Of a stretch of DNA of 9,742 nt, positions 1-6,524 are shown piece by piece. Origin of the DNA: an uncultured Oscillochloris sp. (GTDB lineage: Bacteria; Chloroflexota; Chloroflexia; Chloroflexales; Chloroflexaceae); contig CAIRDL010000543.1 of assembly GCA_903877345.1 (NCBI GenBank), positions 1-9,742 on the forward strand. The letters are read 5' to 3'. The notes below the pieces were generated by a model. That model worked only from the letters and a program-made list of their open reading frames with translations, was not told the DNA's origin and searched no databases. Positions within the stretch are counted from its first letter, which is position 1; each line of letters opens with the position of its first letter. A program made the translations under genes and the position numbers.

Positions 1-197
1 ATAATGCGCCTGCCGATGCGTGGTCGCGCTACGCCCTCCCCGCTGACGCCCCCATCGCCCCCAACGCGGTGCTCCTCAACACCAGCATCTTTTTCGTGGC
101 GAACACTACCGCCCCGACGCCCGGTACCATCGGCGAGTATCACGTCATCTTCACCATTTTCGTCCCCATTAGAGAGAGCGCCCCCACCAACCCCTGA
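1..197 (+). CDS. 3' end of an unidentified protein gene (partial)
   Basis: An open frame enters from the left edge (first full codon at position 3) and gives 64 residues before TGA at 195-197. Third codon positions are mostly G or C, and the composition is rich in Ala, Pro, Thr, Asn and Val. It has a hydrophobic beta-type stretch (VLLNTSIFFVANTT, then EYHVIFTIFVPI), which would suit the last strands of an extracellular or envelope beta domain. The tail is short and polar (RESAPTNP). The alternative frame starting at position 4 reads as low-complexity Pro/Ser/Arg and is probably not coding. The family cannot be recognised from this fragment. No typical terminator with a T-run follows, only a 7-bp inverted repeat about 70 bases downstream. 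Confidence 0.6.
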   Translation, partial: NAPADAWSRYALPADAPIAPNAVLLNTSIFFVANTTAPTPGTIGEYHVIFTIFVPIRESAPTNP

Positions 198-265
198 GCG
201 CAGGCCCACTATGATCAGCGCATTGCCACTGCGCCTCCCTATCCCTTGCTCAAGAACAGCTGTTA

Positions 266-291
266 GGGATGCGGAAATTTTAAAGCATCCC
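266..291 (+). terminator. Weak hairpin after the upstream gene
   Basis: GGGATGC (266-272) is exactly complementary to GCATCCC (285-291), enclosing a 12-base AT-rich loop. It lies about 70 bases after the stop codon at 197 and could end that transcript. There is no T-run after the stem, so a factor-independent terminator is not well supported. Confidence 0.25.
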
Positions 292-296
292 AACAC

Positions 297-360
297 CATG
301 TCATTCTGAGCGCAGCGAAGAATCCCGACCGGGACACTTCGCTGCGCTCAGGGTGACATG
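297..360. repeat. Inverted repeat of the GTCATTCTGAGCG type, copy 1
   Basis: The arms at 297-320 and 337-360 are 24 bases each and pair at 22 of 24 positions; both ends read CATGTCA-type. The left arm contains GTCATTCTGAGCGCAGCGAAG, the right arm its near complement. The 16-base loop has its own short CCCG/CGGG complementarity. TCCCA and TGGGA lie just outside (from about 288 and to about 375), so the palindrome may extend further. A diverged relative lies at 6411-6480. I recognise this motif as a common dispersed repeat in several bacterial phyla, from memory only. It has no coding capacity, so it is a REP- or MITE-like element rather than an insertion sequence. Confidence 0.8.
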
Positions 361-586
361 ATGCCCGCAATGGGATAATTAAAAAGATCCGCTTCCCTTA
401 CTTGTTCAAAGTTGGAGTGCGGGATCTCGTGATGGAGATCGGCTGTGCGTTACCGCTTGTCCGTGGTTGTTGGGTGGTTGCGTCAGGTGGTCAGATTGAT
501 TGCCGCCCACCAGGGGTTACGCAGGGACTTTGCAATAGCGCTACGCCAGATCGTAGGAGCGGCATACGCAAAGTAATAGTCGTCGG

Positions 587-639
587 TAGGACTAGGGTGC
601 TATAGGTGCTTGTACGCTCAAAACCTATACTGAGTCCTA
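587..639 (+). promoter_or_regulatory. Imperfect inverted repeat overlapping a -10-like box upstream of the ATPase gene
   Basis: TAGGACT (587-593) pairs with AGTCCTA (633-639), and TATAGG (601-606) pairs with CCTATA (624-629). The stems are separated by a 7-versus-3-base internal loop and closed by a 17-base loop. The right arm includes TATACT (626-631), a good -10-like hexamer, but no good -35 hexamer lies 16-18 bases upstream. It sits about 50 bases before the ATPase start. It could be an operator overlapping a promoter or a 5' leader structure; neither is proved by sequence alone. Confidence 0.35.
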
Positions 640-688
640 GACGGCCCTGTTTCTAAATTTCAAGTCTAGCTTCCCATGAGGTCTACCC

Positions 689-2305
689 ATGCGCTTCTTA
701 CTTGACCAGAAATCCTTTGAGGAGATGATAACGCGGAAATCACCCTCCCGCGACTGTTACATCCGGGGAGACGAGTACCTTCACCACATGTACCTTGACG
801 GCGTCAGCTACACCGTCGCCCGCGCTGTCTACGCTTGTTACAAGGAGGCGCAGACCCAGAATGACACCGACGCGATGCTGCATCTCGGCATGCATATCCA
901 GGAGCTTGAGCGCCTGATTAACGAGGCCCGCGCCAGGGGTGAAAATCTCGCCACCCTGCGCGTGTTGGGCGACCCGCCGCCGACGGAAGAAGAGTCGCGC
1001 CCGCAACTCACCAACAGCTTTCTGCCCAAAGAGCCGAGCACGATTGAGGAGACGGGCCTCAACCGTACGTTTCTGACTGAGCATTTCCTGCGGGTGTTGT
1101 ACAACAAAGGGCGGGCCACCGGGCGCGATTTGGCGGACGACCTCTGTCTCTTCTACAGCATCGTCGAGCAGGTCATCATTGATCTCCGCAACCTTGAGCA
1201 TATTGACATTGCCGGGCAGCGCGGCTACGGCGACATCAACTACGAGTACGTCCTGACCGCACGGGGGCAAGAGGCGGCGCTGTCGGCGCTGCGGAAGACC
1301 CAGTACTCTGGACCATGCCCGGTGGTGTTTAGCGAATGGGTTGACTCGGTGAAAGCCCAGACGGTCAAAAACGTTAGAGTGACGCGGCGCAACATCCGCG
1401 AGGCGTTTAGCGGTTTGGTGATTGACGAGTCGATCCTGAACATGGTCGGCCCGGCGGTCAACTCCGCTTCGTCAATGATGCTGTTCGGCTACCCCGGCAA
1501 CGGCAAAACGACGATTGCCGAGCGCATCATGCACCTGATGGGCGACGACATCTTCACCCCGCACACGGTTTATGCCGACGGTGCGGTGATCAAGATGTAT
1601 GACAGCATTGTCCACGAGCAACCCCGCTTCCCTTTGCCGCCAGAAACCGAGTTTGATAAGCGCTGGGTACGCATCGCCCGCCCGGTGGTGATTGTCGGGG
1701 GCGAACTGACGCTCCAACAACTCAATCTGGTCTACAACGAAACCTCACGCATCTACGAAGCGCCCTTCCAGATGAAAGCCAACTGCGGCATCTTCCTGAT
1801 TGACGACTTTGGGCGGCAACAGGTGCGCGTCTTCGATCTGCTGAACCGCTGGATTATCCCGTTGGAGAAGCGCTACGACTACCTGAACACGATCACGGGG
1901 CAGAAGATTCAGATCCCCTTTGATCAGTTGATCATGTTCTCGACCAACCTCGACCCGAAGGATCTGGGCGACGACGCGCTGTTGCGGCGCATCAAGTTCA
2001 AGTTCGAGATCATTGACCCCACCGAGGATCAGTTCCGCGAGATCTGGAAGATTATGTGCAAGGTGCGGAAGGTGCCGTATGACGACCGGGCGATTGATTA
2101 TCTGGTCGCCAAGTGGTACAAGCCCGACGAGCGGCCCTTCCGTATGTGCCAACCCCGCGACATTCTCGACCAGCTTATCTCCATTGCCAAGTACAACATG
2201 GAGCAACCGGCGCTCGGGGCCGATCTGATTGACGCCGCATGTCTGACCTATTTCCCCAACAAGGAGAAGAAGAACTTCGGCGCGAAGGTGCGCTTGGATA
2301 TGTAG
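689..2305 (+). CDS. AAA-type ATPase with N-terminal helical and winged-helix-like regions
   Basis: This is a 538-residue protein starting at ATG 689, preceded by GAGGT (678-682) at a six-base spacing. Residues 1-95 are charged and probably helical. A Pro/Glu linker follows at 95-105. Residues about 125-200 resemble a winged-helix fold and may bind nucleic acid or a partner. The ATPase core starts near 240. It has Walker A GYPGNGKT (267-274), a Walker B-like FLIDD (369-373), a sensor-1 candidate Asn420 in MFSTN, two arginines at 433-434 as finger candidates, and a late PRD (489-491) in the sensor-2 region. No signal peptide or membrane segment is seen, so it should be cytoplasmic. Its partner is not apparent from neighbours: it has a long gap on both sides and is probably monocistronic. 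The motifs support ATP-driven remodelling or regulation. I do not recognise a specific characterised family member. Confidence 0.9.
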   Translation: MRFLLDQKSFEEMITRKSPSRDCYIRGDEYLHHMYLDGVSYTVARAVYACYKEAQTQNDTDAMLHLGMHIQELERLINEARARGENLATLRVLGDPPPTEEESRPQLTNSFLPKEPSTIEETGLNRTFLTEHFLRVLYNKGRATGRDLADDLCLFYSIVEQVIIDLRNLEHIDIAGQRGYGDINYEYVLTARGQEAALSALRKTQYSGPCPVVFSEWVDSVKAQTVKNVRVTRRNIREAFSGLVIDESILNMVGPAVNSASSMMLFGYPGNGKTTIAERIMHLMGDDIFTPHTVYADGAVIKMYDSIVHEQPRFPLPPETEFDKRWVRIARPVVIVGGELTLQQLNLVYNETSRIYEAPFQMKANCGIFLIDDFGRQQVRVFDLLNRWIIPLEKRYDYLNTITGQKIQIPFDQLIMFSTNLDPKDLGDDALLRRIKFKFEIIDPTEDQFREIWKIMCKVRKVPYDDRAIDYLVAKWYKPDERPFRMCQPRDILDQLISIAKYNMEQPALGADLIDAACLTYFPNKEKKNFGAKVRLDM

Positions 2306-2311
2306 GGCTGT

Positions 2312-2427
2312 CCGTGAGGCGTGACCCGTGATGCGTGACCCGTGACCCGTGCTGCGTGATCCGTGATCTGCGGTTTGGTCACGCATCACGCATCACGCAT
2401 CACGCATCACGCATCACGCATCACCGC
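2312..2427. repeat. Facing heptamer arrays (element A) after the ATPase gene
   Basis: The left arm holds eight consecutive heptamers of form SCGTGAY (2312-2367, one unit degenerate). An 11-base spacer follows (2368-2378), then six perfect copies of TCACGCA (2379-2420) and a decayed seventh (2421-2427). The right unit is the reverse complement of the left unit, so the whole element can fold into a long hairpin. The left arm has drifted while the right arm is uniform, suggesting more recent expansion of the right side. It begins seven bases after the ATPase stop codon and may act as a 3'-end structure. Confidence 0.85.
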
Positions 2428-2433
2428 AACGGC

Positions 2434-2497
2434 CCAGACCCGTATAGATTGATTTCTTATCGTATCTAGATCGCCCCGTTCTATACGGGGCGTCTGG
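2434..2497 (+). terminator. Competing hairpins after the ATPase gene (terminator- or attenuator-like)
   Basis: A compact GC-rich stem pairs CGCCCCGT (2472-2479) with ACGGGGCG (2485-2492) around a five-base loop. It is followed by TCTGGCTTTCTGG, a weak T-rich tract. A larger alternative pairs CCCGTATAGA (2439-2448) with TCTATACGGG (2480-2489), extended by CCAGA (2434-2438) with TCTGG (2493-2497). The two structures share 2480-2492 and cannot form together. The simplest role is termination of the ATPase transcript. The alternative pairing could modulate it. Confidence 0.5.
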
Positions 2498-2552
2498 CTT
2501 TCTGGTGCTGTGTGCGCCGCTTCACAAGAGGTTTTCGACCTTTGGGGCACGT

Positions 2553-2581
2553 TCGACAAGGCTCCCGCTTTGGGCTATAAT
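2553..2581 (+). promoter_or_regulatory. Predicted sigma70-type promoter of the sdhCAB operon
   Basis: TCGACA (2553-2558) matches five of six bases of the -35 consensus, and TATAAT (2576-2581) is a perfect -10 hexamer. The spacer is exactly 17 bases. Transcription would begin near 2588, giving a leader of about 110 bases before sdhC. The leader contains a small GGTTG/CAACC stem (2631-2647) but nothing recognisable as a riboswitch. Confidence 0.7.
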
Positions 2582-2698
2582 CGCGCCCTAGCAGCAACTC
2601 TTCTGACGACAAACGCGAGCGCAATCCAGCGGTTGTGCGGGGCAACCAGCGCAGACGCCGCCTTTGGCTGTGCATTTTGCAGGTAAAAAGGACGCAAC

Positions 2699-3436
2699 AT
2701 GACAGGGGTTCTCACGCTCTATCGAACGTCGGTCGGCAAAAAGGTGATCATGGCGCTCACCGGCTTTATCCTCGTCGGCTTTGTCGCCTTCCACATGTAC
2801 GGCAACACCAAGCTGTACCAAGGCCCTGAGGTCTTCAATGCTTACGCCGCCGGTCTACGTGATCTCGGCCACCCGGTTTTGGGCTACGAACACCTGCTCT
2901 GGATCGCCCGCGTGGTGCTGCTCAGTTCGGTGGTGCTGCACTTCTGGTCAGCAATGGCTCTGACCGGGAAATCGCAGAAGACGACAGCGGCGAACGCGGT
3001 GGGTACGCTGAAGCGCTATGGCGTCCAGAAGCGCCAAACCGGCTACGCGGCCTACACGATGCGCTACGGCGGGGTACTGATCTTCCTTTTCGTAATTTAC
3101 CATTTGCTGCACCTGACTTTTGGGGCGGTGGGTTACAACGCAGAGCAGTACCAACACCCCGCCCTCGACCTCAAAAACAACACCTACATCTACAACGTCT
3201 ACAACAATGTTGTCTACGGCTTCAAGAACCCCTGGGTCGCGGGCTTCTACCTGGTGACGATGCTCTTCTTGGGGGTACATCTCTTCCACGGGGTGTGGAG
3301 CATGTTCCAGACGCTTGGCCTGAACAGCGCGAAGTACACGGGGCTGTTGCGGGGGTTGGCAATCTTGGTCGCCGCCGCCGTCACGATCGGCAACCTCACG
3401 TTTCCCCTCGCGGTCTACTTCGGTTTTGTGCAATAG
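2699..3436 (+). CDS. sdhC: Succinate dehydrogenase cytochrome b558 subunit
   Basis: This 245-residue membrane anchor of complex II passes electrons from the iron-sulfur subunit through b hemes to the quinone pool. The start is ATG 2699 with AAGGA (2688-2692) six bases upstream. The protein has five hydrophobic segments, near residues 15-35, 65-88, 124-145, 180-203 and 217-243, as in the single-polypeptide cytochrome b558 family, where separate SdhC and SdhD subunits are not needed. Likely heme ligands, one per helix in the first four helices, are His32, His81, His135 and His194; His138 and His197 are alternatives. This pattern fits the diheme Bacillus- and Wolinella-type (B-type) enzymes. It is first in the operon, downstream of the predicted promoter, and is followed by sdhA after a 182-base repeat-rich spacer. 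Confidence 0.93.
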   Translation: MTGVLTLYRTSVGKKVIMALTGFILVGFVAFHMYGNTKLYQGPEVFNAYAAGLRDLGHPVLGYEHLLWIARVVLLSSVVLHFWSAMALTGKSQKTTAANAVGTLKRYGVQKRQTGYAAYTMRYGGVLIFLFVIYHLLHLTFGAVGYNAEQYQHPALDLKNNTYIYNVYNNVVYGFKNPWVAGFYLVTMLFLGVHLFHGVWSMFQTLGLNSAKYTGLLRGLAILVAAAVTIGNLTFPLAVYFGFVQ

Positions 3437-3446
3437 GCCTTGAGCT

Positions 3447-3601
3447 AGGTTTCAGGGGCTAGGTTTTAGGTTTCAAGCCAAGCAGATAGCGGCCAGGAAC
3501 TTATGGCTACCCCCAACGCCGTCAGCCACCGGCTGCCCGATGCGTTCAAGCTGACCCCTGAAACCCGACCCCTGACCCCTGACCTCTGGCCCCTGAACCC
3601 T
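3447..3601. repeat. Facing heptamer arrays (element B) between sdhC and sdhA
   Basis: The left arm is four heptamers (AGGTTTC, AGGGGCT, AGGTTTT, AGGTTTC; 3447-3474). The right arm is seven heptamers in opposite orientation (GACCCCT, GAAACCC, GACCCCT twice, GACCTCT, GGCCCCT, GAACCCT; 3553-3601). GGTTTCAGGGG (3448-3458) and CCCCTGAAACC (3555-3565) form a perfect 11-bp inverted repeat. The core (3475-3552) is not repetitive and has no gene. The element ends six bases before the sdhA ribosome binding site, so it lies inside the operon mRNA if sdhCAB is cotranscribed. Confidence 0.8.
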
Positions 3602-3618
3602 TGGCTGAGGAGATCTTT

Positions 3619-5547
3619 ATGAGTGAACCTAAGAACTTAGACGCGAAGGCACCGGGCGGCCCGATTGCCCATCGCTGGGATAAGCATCGCTTCGATATGA
3701 AGCTGGTCAACCCGGCGAACCGGCGCCGCTACACCGTGATCGTGGTCGGTTCGGGTCTGGCGGGCGGGGCGGCTGCCGCTACCCTCGGCGAGCAGGGCTA
3801 CAACGTCCAGTGTTTTTGCTACCAAGACAGCCCGCGCCGCGCTCACTCGATTGCTGCTCAGGGCGGCATTAACGCGGCGAAGAACTACCGCAACGATGGC
3901 GATAGCATCCACCGGCTGTTCTACGATACGGTGAAGGGCGGCGATTTCCGCGCCCGCGAGAGTAATGTCTATCGCCTCGCCCAAGTCTCGACCAATATTA
4001 TTGACCAATGTGTGGCCCAAGGCGTGCCCTTCGCCCGCGAGTATAGCGGCTACCTCGATAATCGCTCCTTCGGCGGCGCGCAGGTCTCCCGCACTTTCTA
4101 CGCACGCGGCCAGACGGGGCAACAGTTGCTGCTCGGTGCTTACCAGGCGCTGGCCCGCCAGATTGCGGCCGGTACAGTGGCGATGCACGCCCGCTCCGAG
4201 ATGCTCGATGTGGTGGTGGTGGATGGCCGCGCTCGGGGCATCATCACCCGCGATATGGTCACGGGGAAGATTGAGCGCCACGTCGCCGATGCGGTGGTGC
4301 TGGCAACCGGCGGCTACGGGAATCTCTTTTACCTCAGCACGAACGCCAAGGGCTGCAACACGACGGCGATCTGGCGCGCTCACCGCAAAGGGGCGTTTTT
4401 CGCCAACCCTTGCTACACGCAGATCCACCCGACCTGCATCCCCGTGACGGGCGAGCATCAGAGTAAGCTGACTCTGATGAGCGAGTCGCTACGGAATGAT
4501 GGGCGCATCTGGGTGCCGAAGAAGAAGGGCGACACGCGTTCCCCCCAACAGATCCCCGAGGCCGAGCGCGATTATTACCTGGAAGTGCGCTACCCCAGCT
4601 TCGGCAATTTGGTGCCCCGTGATGTTGCCTCGCGTAACGCCAAGCAGGTTTGCGACCAAGGGCGCGGCGTTGGCCCCGGCGGTCTGGGCGTTTACCTCGA
4701 CTTTGCCGACAGCATTAAGCGCTTGGGCAAGGCGAAGATCGCCGAACGCTACGGCAATCTCTTCGATATGTATGCCCAAATCACCGGCGAAAATCCCTAC
4801 GAACTGCCGATGCGAATTTACCCGGCCATTCACTACACGATGGGCGGGCTTTGGGTTGACTACAACCTGATGAGCACAATTCCCGGCCTGTTTGTGGCGG
4901 GCGAGGCGAACTTTTCTGACCACGGCGCGAACCGCCTGGGAGCCTCGGCGCTGATGCAGGGGCTTGGCGATGGCTATTTCGTGCTGCCCGCCACGGTGCC
5001 GAACTACCTGGCCGGCATCAAGCCTGGTGATCTGACGATTGAACACGCCGCCTTTGGGCAGGCCGAAACCGAGGTGGTGGGCCGCGTGAAGCGGTTGCTC
5101 GGCAACATCGGCGGTACGCGCACCGTGGACTCGTTCCACCGTGAATTGGGCAAACTGTTGTGGGACGAGTGCGGCATGGGGCGCAACGACGCCGGGCTGC
5201 GCCGCGCTATCGCCCGCATTCCCACCTTGCGCGAAGAGTTCTGGAAGGGCGTGCGCGTCCCCGGTGAGGGTAGCGACTTTAATCAGGAGCTGGAGAAGGC
5301 CGGGCGGGTGGCGGATTTCCTTGAGTTGGGCGAACTGTTGTGCCGCGATGCGCTGCACCGCGCCGAGTCGTGCGGCGGTCACTTCCGCGAGGAAAGCCAG
5401 ACTGAGGATGGCGAGGCCCAGCGCGATGATGAGCAGTTCAGCTATGTGGCCGCTTGGCAATACACTGGTGATCTCGCCAAGCCTGCCCTCAACAAAGAGC
5501 CGCTGACCTTCGAGTACGTCAAGCCGTCCCAGCGCAGCTATAAGTGA
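3619..5547 (+). CDS. sdhA: Succinate dehydrogenase flavoprotein subunit
   Basis: This 642-residue catalytic subunit oxidises succinate to fumarate and passes electrons through FAD to SdhB. ATG 3619 is chosen because GAGGAG (3607-3612) sits six bases upstream; the in-frame TTG at 3601 would place that site inside the gene. A dinucleotide-binding GSGLAG lies at 44-49. His76 in RAHSIAAQGG is the expected covalent FAD-linking histidine. Substrate-site candidates are His270 (IHPT), Glu289, Arg334 (VPRDVASR), His405 (HYTMGG) and Arg439 (GANRLGASAL). The C-terminal helical region with RAESCGGHFREE (581-592) is typical of the family, and the length is normal for B-type enzymes. All key residues are present, so it should be active. 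It acts on the cytoplasmic face of the membrane. Fumarate reductase is the alternative direction, but the sdhC type and operon order favour succinate dehydrogenase. Confidence 0.95.
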   Translation: MSEPKNLDAKAPGGPIAHRWDKHRFDMKLVNPANRRRYTVIVVGSGLAGGAAAATLGEQGYNVQCFCYQDSPRRAHSIAAQGGINAAKNYRNDGDSIHRLFYDTVKGGDFRARESNVYRLAQVSTNIIDQCVAQGVPFAREYSGYLDNRSFGGAQVSRTFYARGQTGQQLLLGAYQALARQIAAGTVAMHARSEMLDVVVVDGRARGIITRDMVTGKIERHVADAVVLATGGYGNLFYLSTNAKGCNTTAIWRAHRKGAFFANPCYTQIHPTCIPVTGEHQSKLTLMSESLRNDGRIWVPKKKGDTRSPQQIPEAERDYYLEVRYPSFGNLVPRDVASRNAKQVCDQGRGVGPGGLGVYLDFADSIKRLGKAKIAERYGNLFDMYAQITGENPYELPMRIYPAIHYTMGGLWVDYNLMSTIPGLFVAGEANFSDHGANRLGASALMQGLGDGYFVLPATVPNYLAGIKPGDLTIEHAAFGQAETEVVGRVKRLLGNIGGTRTVDSFHRELGKLLWDECGMGRNDAGLRRAIARIPTLREEFWKGVRVPGEGSDFNQELEKAGRVADFLELGELLCRDALHRAESCGGHFREESQTEDGEAQRDDEQFSYVAAWQYTGDLAKPALNKEPLTFEYVKPSQRSYK

Positions 5548-5548
5548 T

Positions 5549-5576
5549 GGGACATGGGGGATGGGGGATGGGGGAT
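5549..5576 (+). repeat. G-rich heptamer array (element D) between sdhA and sdhB
   Basis: GGGACAT is followed by three perfect copies of GGGGGAT and then GGGTGTA. Five G-runs of three to five bases, separated by two to four bases, make a clear G-quadruplex motif on the coding strand. The array starts directly after the sdhA stop codon and ends about 30 bases before the sdhB ribosome binding site. Unlike elements A to C it has no facing arm. Confidence 0.8.
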
Positions 5577-5619
5577 GGGTGTAAATCCGAAATCCAGATA
5601 TTGATGGAGCGTAAATGAC

Positions 5620-6396
5620 ATGAAACTTACCCTCAAGGTCTGGCGCCAGAAGAACAGCAAAGCGGTCGGCGAGTTCAAAACCTATCAGGCTGACCACGTT
5701 AGCCCGGATATGTCGTTTCTCGAAATGCTCGACATCGTAAATCAAGACCTGATTATGAAGGGCCAAGAGCCGATTGCCTTCGACCACGACTGCCGCGAAG
5801 GGATTTGCGGTATGTGTTCGTTGATGATCAATGGTGTGGGCCACGGGCCAAAAACCGCCATCACCACCTGTCAACTGCATATGCGGAGTTTCAGCGATGG
5901 GGAAACGGTGACAATTGAGCCGTGGCGGGCGCTGCCTTTTCCGATCATCAAAGATCTGGTGACGGATCGGAGCAGTTTTGACCGGATTATTCAGGCGGGC
6001 GGCTTTATCAGTGCCTCGACCGGCGCAGCCCCCGACGGTAACAGCATTCCCATCGCCAAGCCCGACGCCGAGCAGTCAATGGACGCGGCGGCGTGTATTG
6101 GCTGTGGCGCTTGTGTGGCCGCTTGCCCCAACGGCTCCGCGATGCTCTTCACGGCGGCCAAGCTTGCCCACCTGAGCTTTTTACCCCAAGGCAAGATCGA
6201 GCGGCATCAGCGCGTGCTGAATATGATCACCGTCCATGATGCCGAGGGCTTCGGCAACTGCACCAACATGGGCGAGTGTTCGGCGGTTTGCCCCAAAGGG
6301 ATCAGTCTCGACACGATTGCGCGCCTCAACCGCGACCTTGTTATGGCTGCGCTCAAGGGTCTTGAGCCGACGGTGGGCATCCCGGTGGAAGGCTAA
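5620..6396 (+). CDS. sdhB: Succinate dehydrogenase iron-sulfur subunit
   Basis: This 258-residue subunit carries electrons from the SdhA FAD to the SdhC hemes. ATG 5620 has GGAG (5606-5609) ten bases upstream, a slightly long spacing. The N-terminal ferredoxin domain holds Cys58, Cys63, Cys66 and Cys84 for the [2Fe-2S] cluster. The C-terminal domain holds CIGCGACVAACP (159-170). By family pattern Cys159, Cys162, Cys165 and Cys224 bind [4Fe-4S], and Cys169, Cys214 and Cys220 bind [3Fe-4S]. All eleven expected cysteines are present. It is last in the sdhCAB operon, 72 bases after sdhA; a gap this wide between subunits of one complex is unusual and is filled by the G-rich array. Length is normal for the family. 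Confidence 0.95.
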   Translation: MKLTLKVWRQKNSKAVGEFKTYQADHVSPDMSFLEMLDIVNQDLIMKGQEPIAFDHDCREGICGMCSLMINGVGHGPKTAITTCQLHMRSFSDGETVTIEPWRALPFPIIKDLVTDRSSFDRIIQAGGFISASTGAAPDGNSIPIAKPDAEQSMDAAACIGCGACVAACPNGSAMLFTAAKLAHLSFLPQGKIERHQRVLNMITVHDAEGFGNCTNMGECSAVCPKGISLDTIARLNRDLVMAALKGLEPTVGIPVEG

Positions 6397-6511
6397 GTAG
6401 GTGTCAAATTGTCATGCTGAGCGTCAGCGAAGCATCTCTCCTCTCCTGATGCCGAGATTCTTCGCTTCGCTCAGAATGACATGTGCTAAGAACTTTCTGC
6501 CACTTACTTAG
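6393..6511. repeat. Inverted repeat of the GTCATTCTGAGCG type, copy 2, with outer arms
   Basis: The inner arms at 6411-6438 and 6454-6480 both carry GTCAT(T/G)CTGAGCG-type sequence in opposite orientations and enclose a 15-base loop. They are diverged from each other and from copy 1 (297-360). Farther out, CTAAGTAGGTG (6393-6403) matches the complement of CACTTACTTAG (6501-6511) at ten of eleven positions. The outer left arm includes the sdhB stop codon. The element could form a long hairpin at the 3' end of the sdh transcript and help terminate or protect it. Confidence 0.7.
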
Positions 6512-6524
6512 AGCTTTGTGCAAC

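Larger units (their letters stand above)
198..688. other. Non-coding gap upstream of the AAA ATPase gene
   Basis: No convincing gene was found. The only plus-strand frame of any length (402-605) lacks a ribosome binding site and looks like no known family. The gap holds a 7-bp inverted repeat GGGATGC/GCATCCC (266-272 and 285-291) around an AT-rich loop. It also holds a long near-perfect hairpin repeat (297-360), a small GATCTC/GAGATC palindrome (423-440) and a longer imperfect inverted repeat (587-639). Base composition is more AT-rich than the flanking genes around 270-290 and 375-405. Confidence 0.6.

Noticed and set aside
4..309. Plus-strand 101-residue frame at the left edge
   Set aside because: It is a low-complexity Pro/Ser/Arg translation. 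The frame starting at position 3 gives a more natural protein tail with GC-rich third positions, and this one runs on into the palindromic repeat.
520..545. GGGGTTACGCAGGGACTTTGC as an insertion-sequence end
   Set aside because: It resembles motifs I recall from dispersed repeats, but there is no transposase, matching inverted end or target duplication in the window.
402..605. Plus-strand 67-residue frame in the first gap
   Set aside because: There is no ribosome binding site and no recognisable family, and it ends inside an inverted repeat; more likely chance.
1745..2389. Minus-strand 214-residue frame opposite the ATPase gene
   Set aside because: Most of it is antisense to a clear AAA ATPase, and its N-terminal repeats are only a translation of the heptamer array.
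2379..2427. CRISPR-like array
   Set aside because: The repeat unit is only seven bases with no spacers between units, and no cas genes are nearby.
3601..3618. TTG at 3601 as the sdhA start
   Set aside because: GAGGAG at 3607-3612 is correctly spaced for ATG 3619 and would otherwise lie within the coding region.
4489..5880. Long minus-strand frame of 463 residues opposite sdhA and sdhB
   Set aside because: Long antisense frames are common in GC-rich coding DNA. The sense strand carries intact sdhA motifs, and this frame crosses the sdhA-sdhB boundary.
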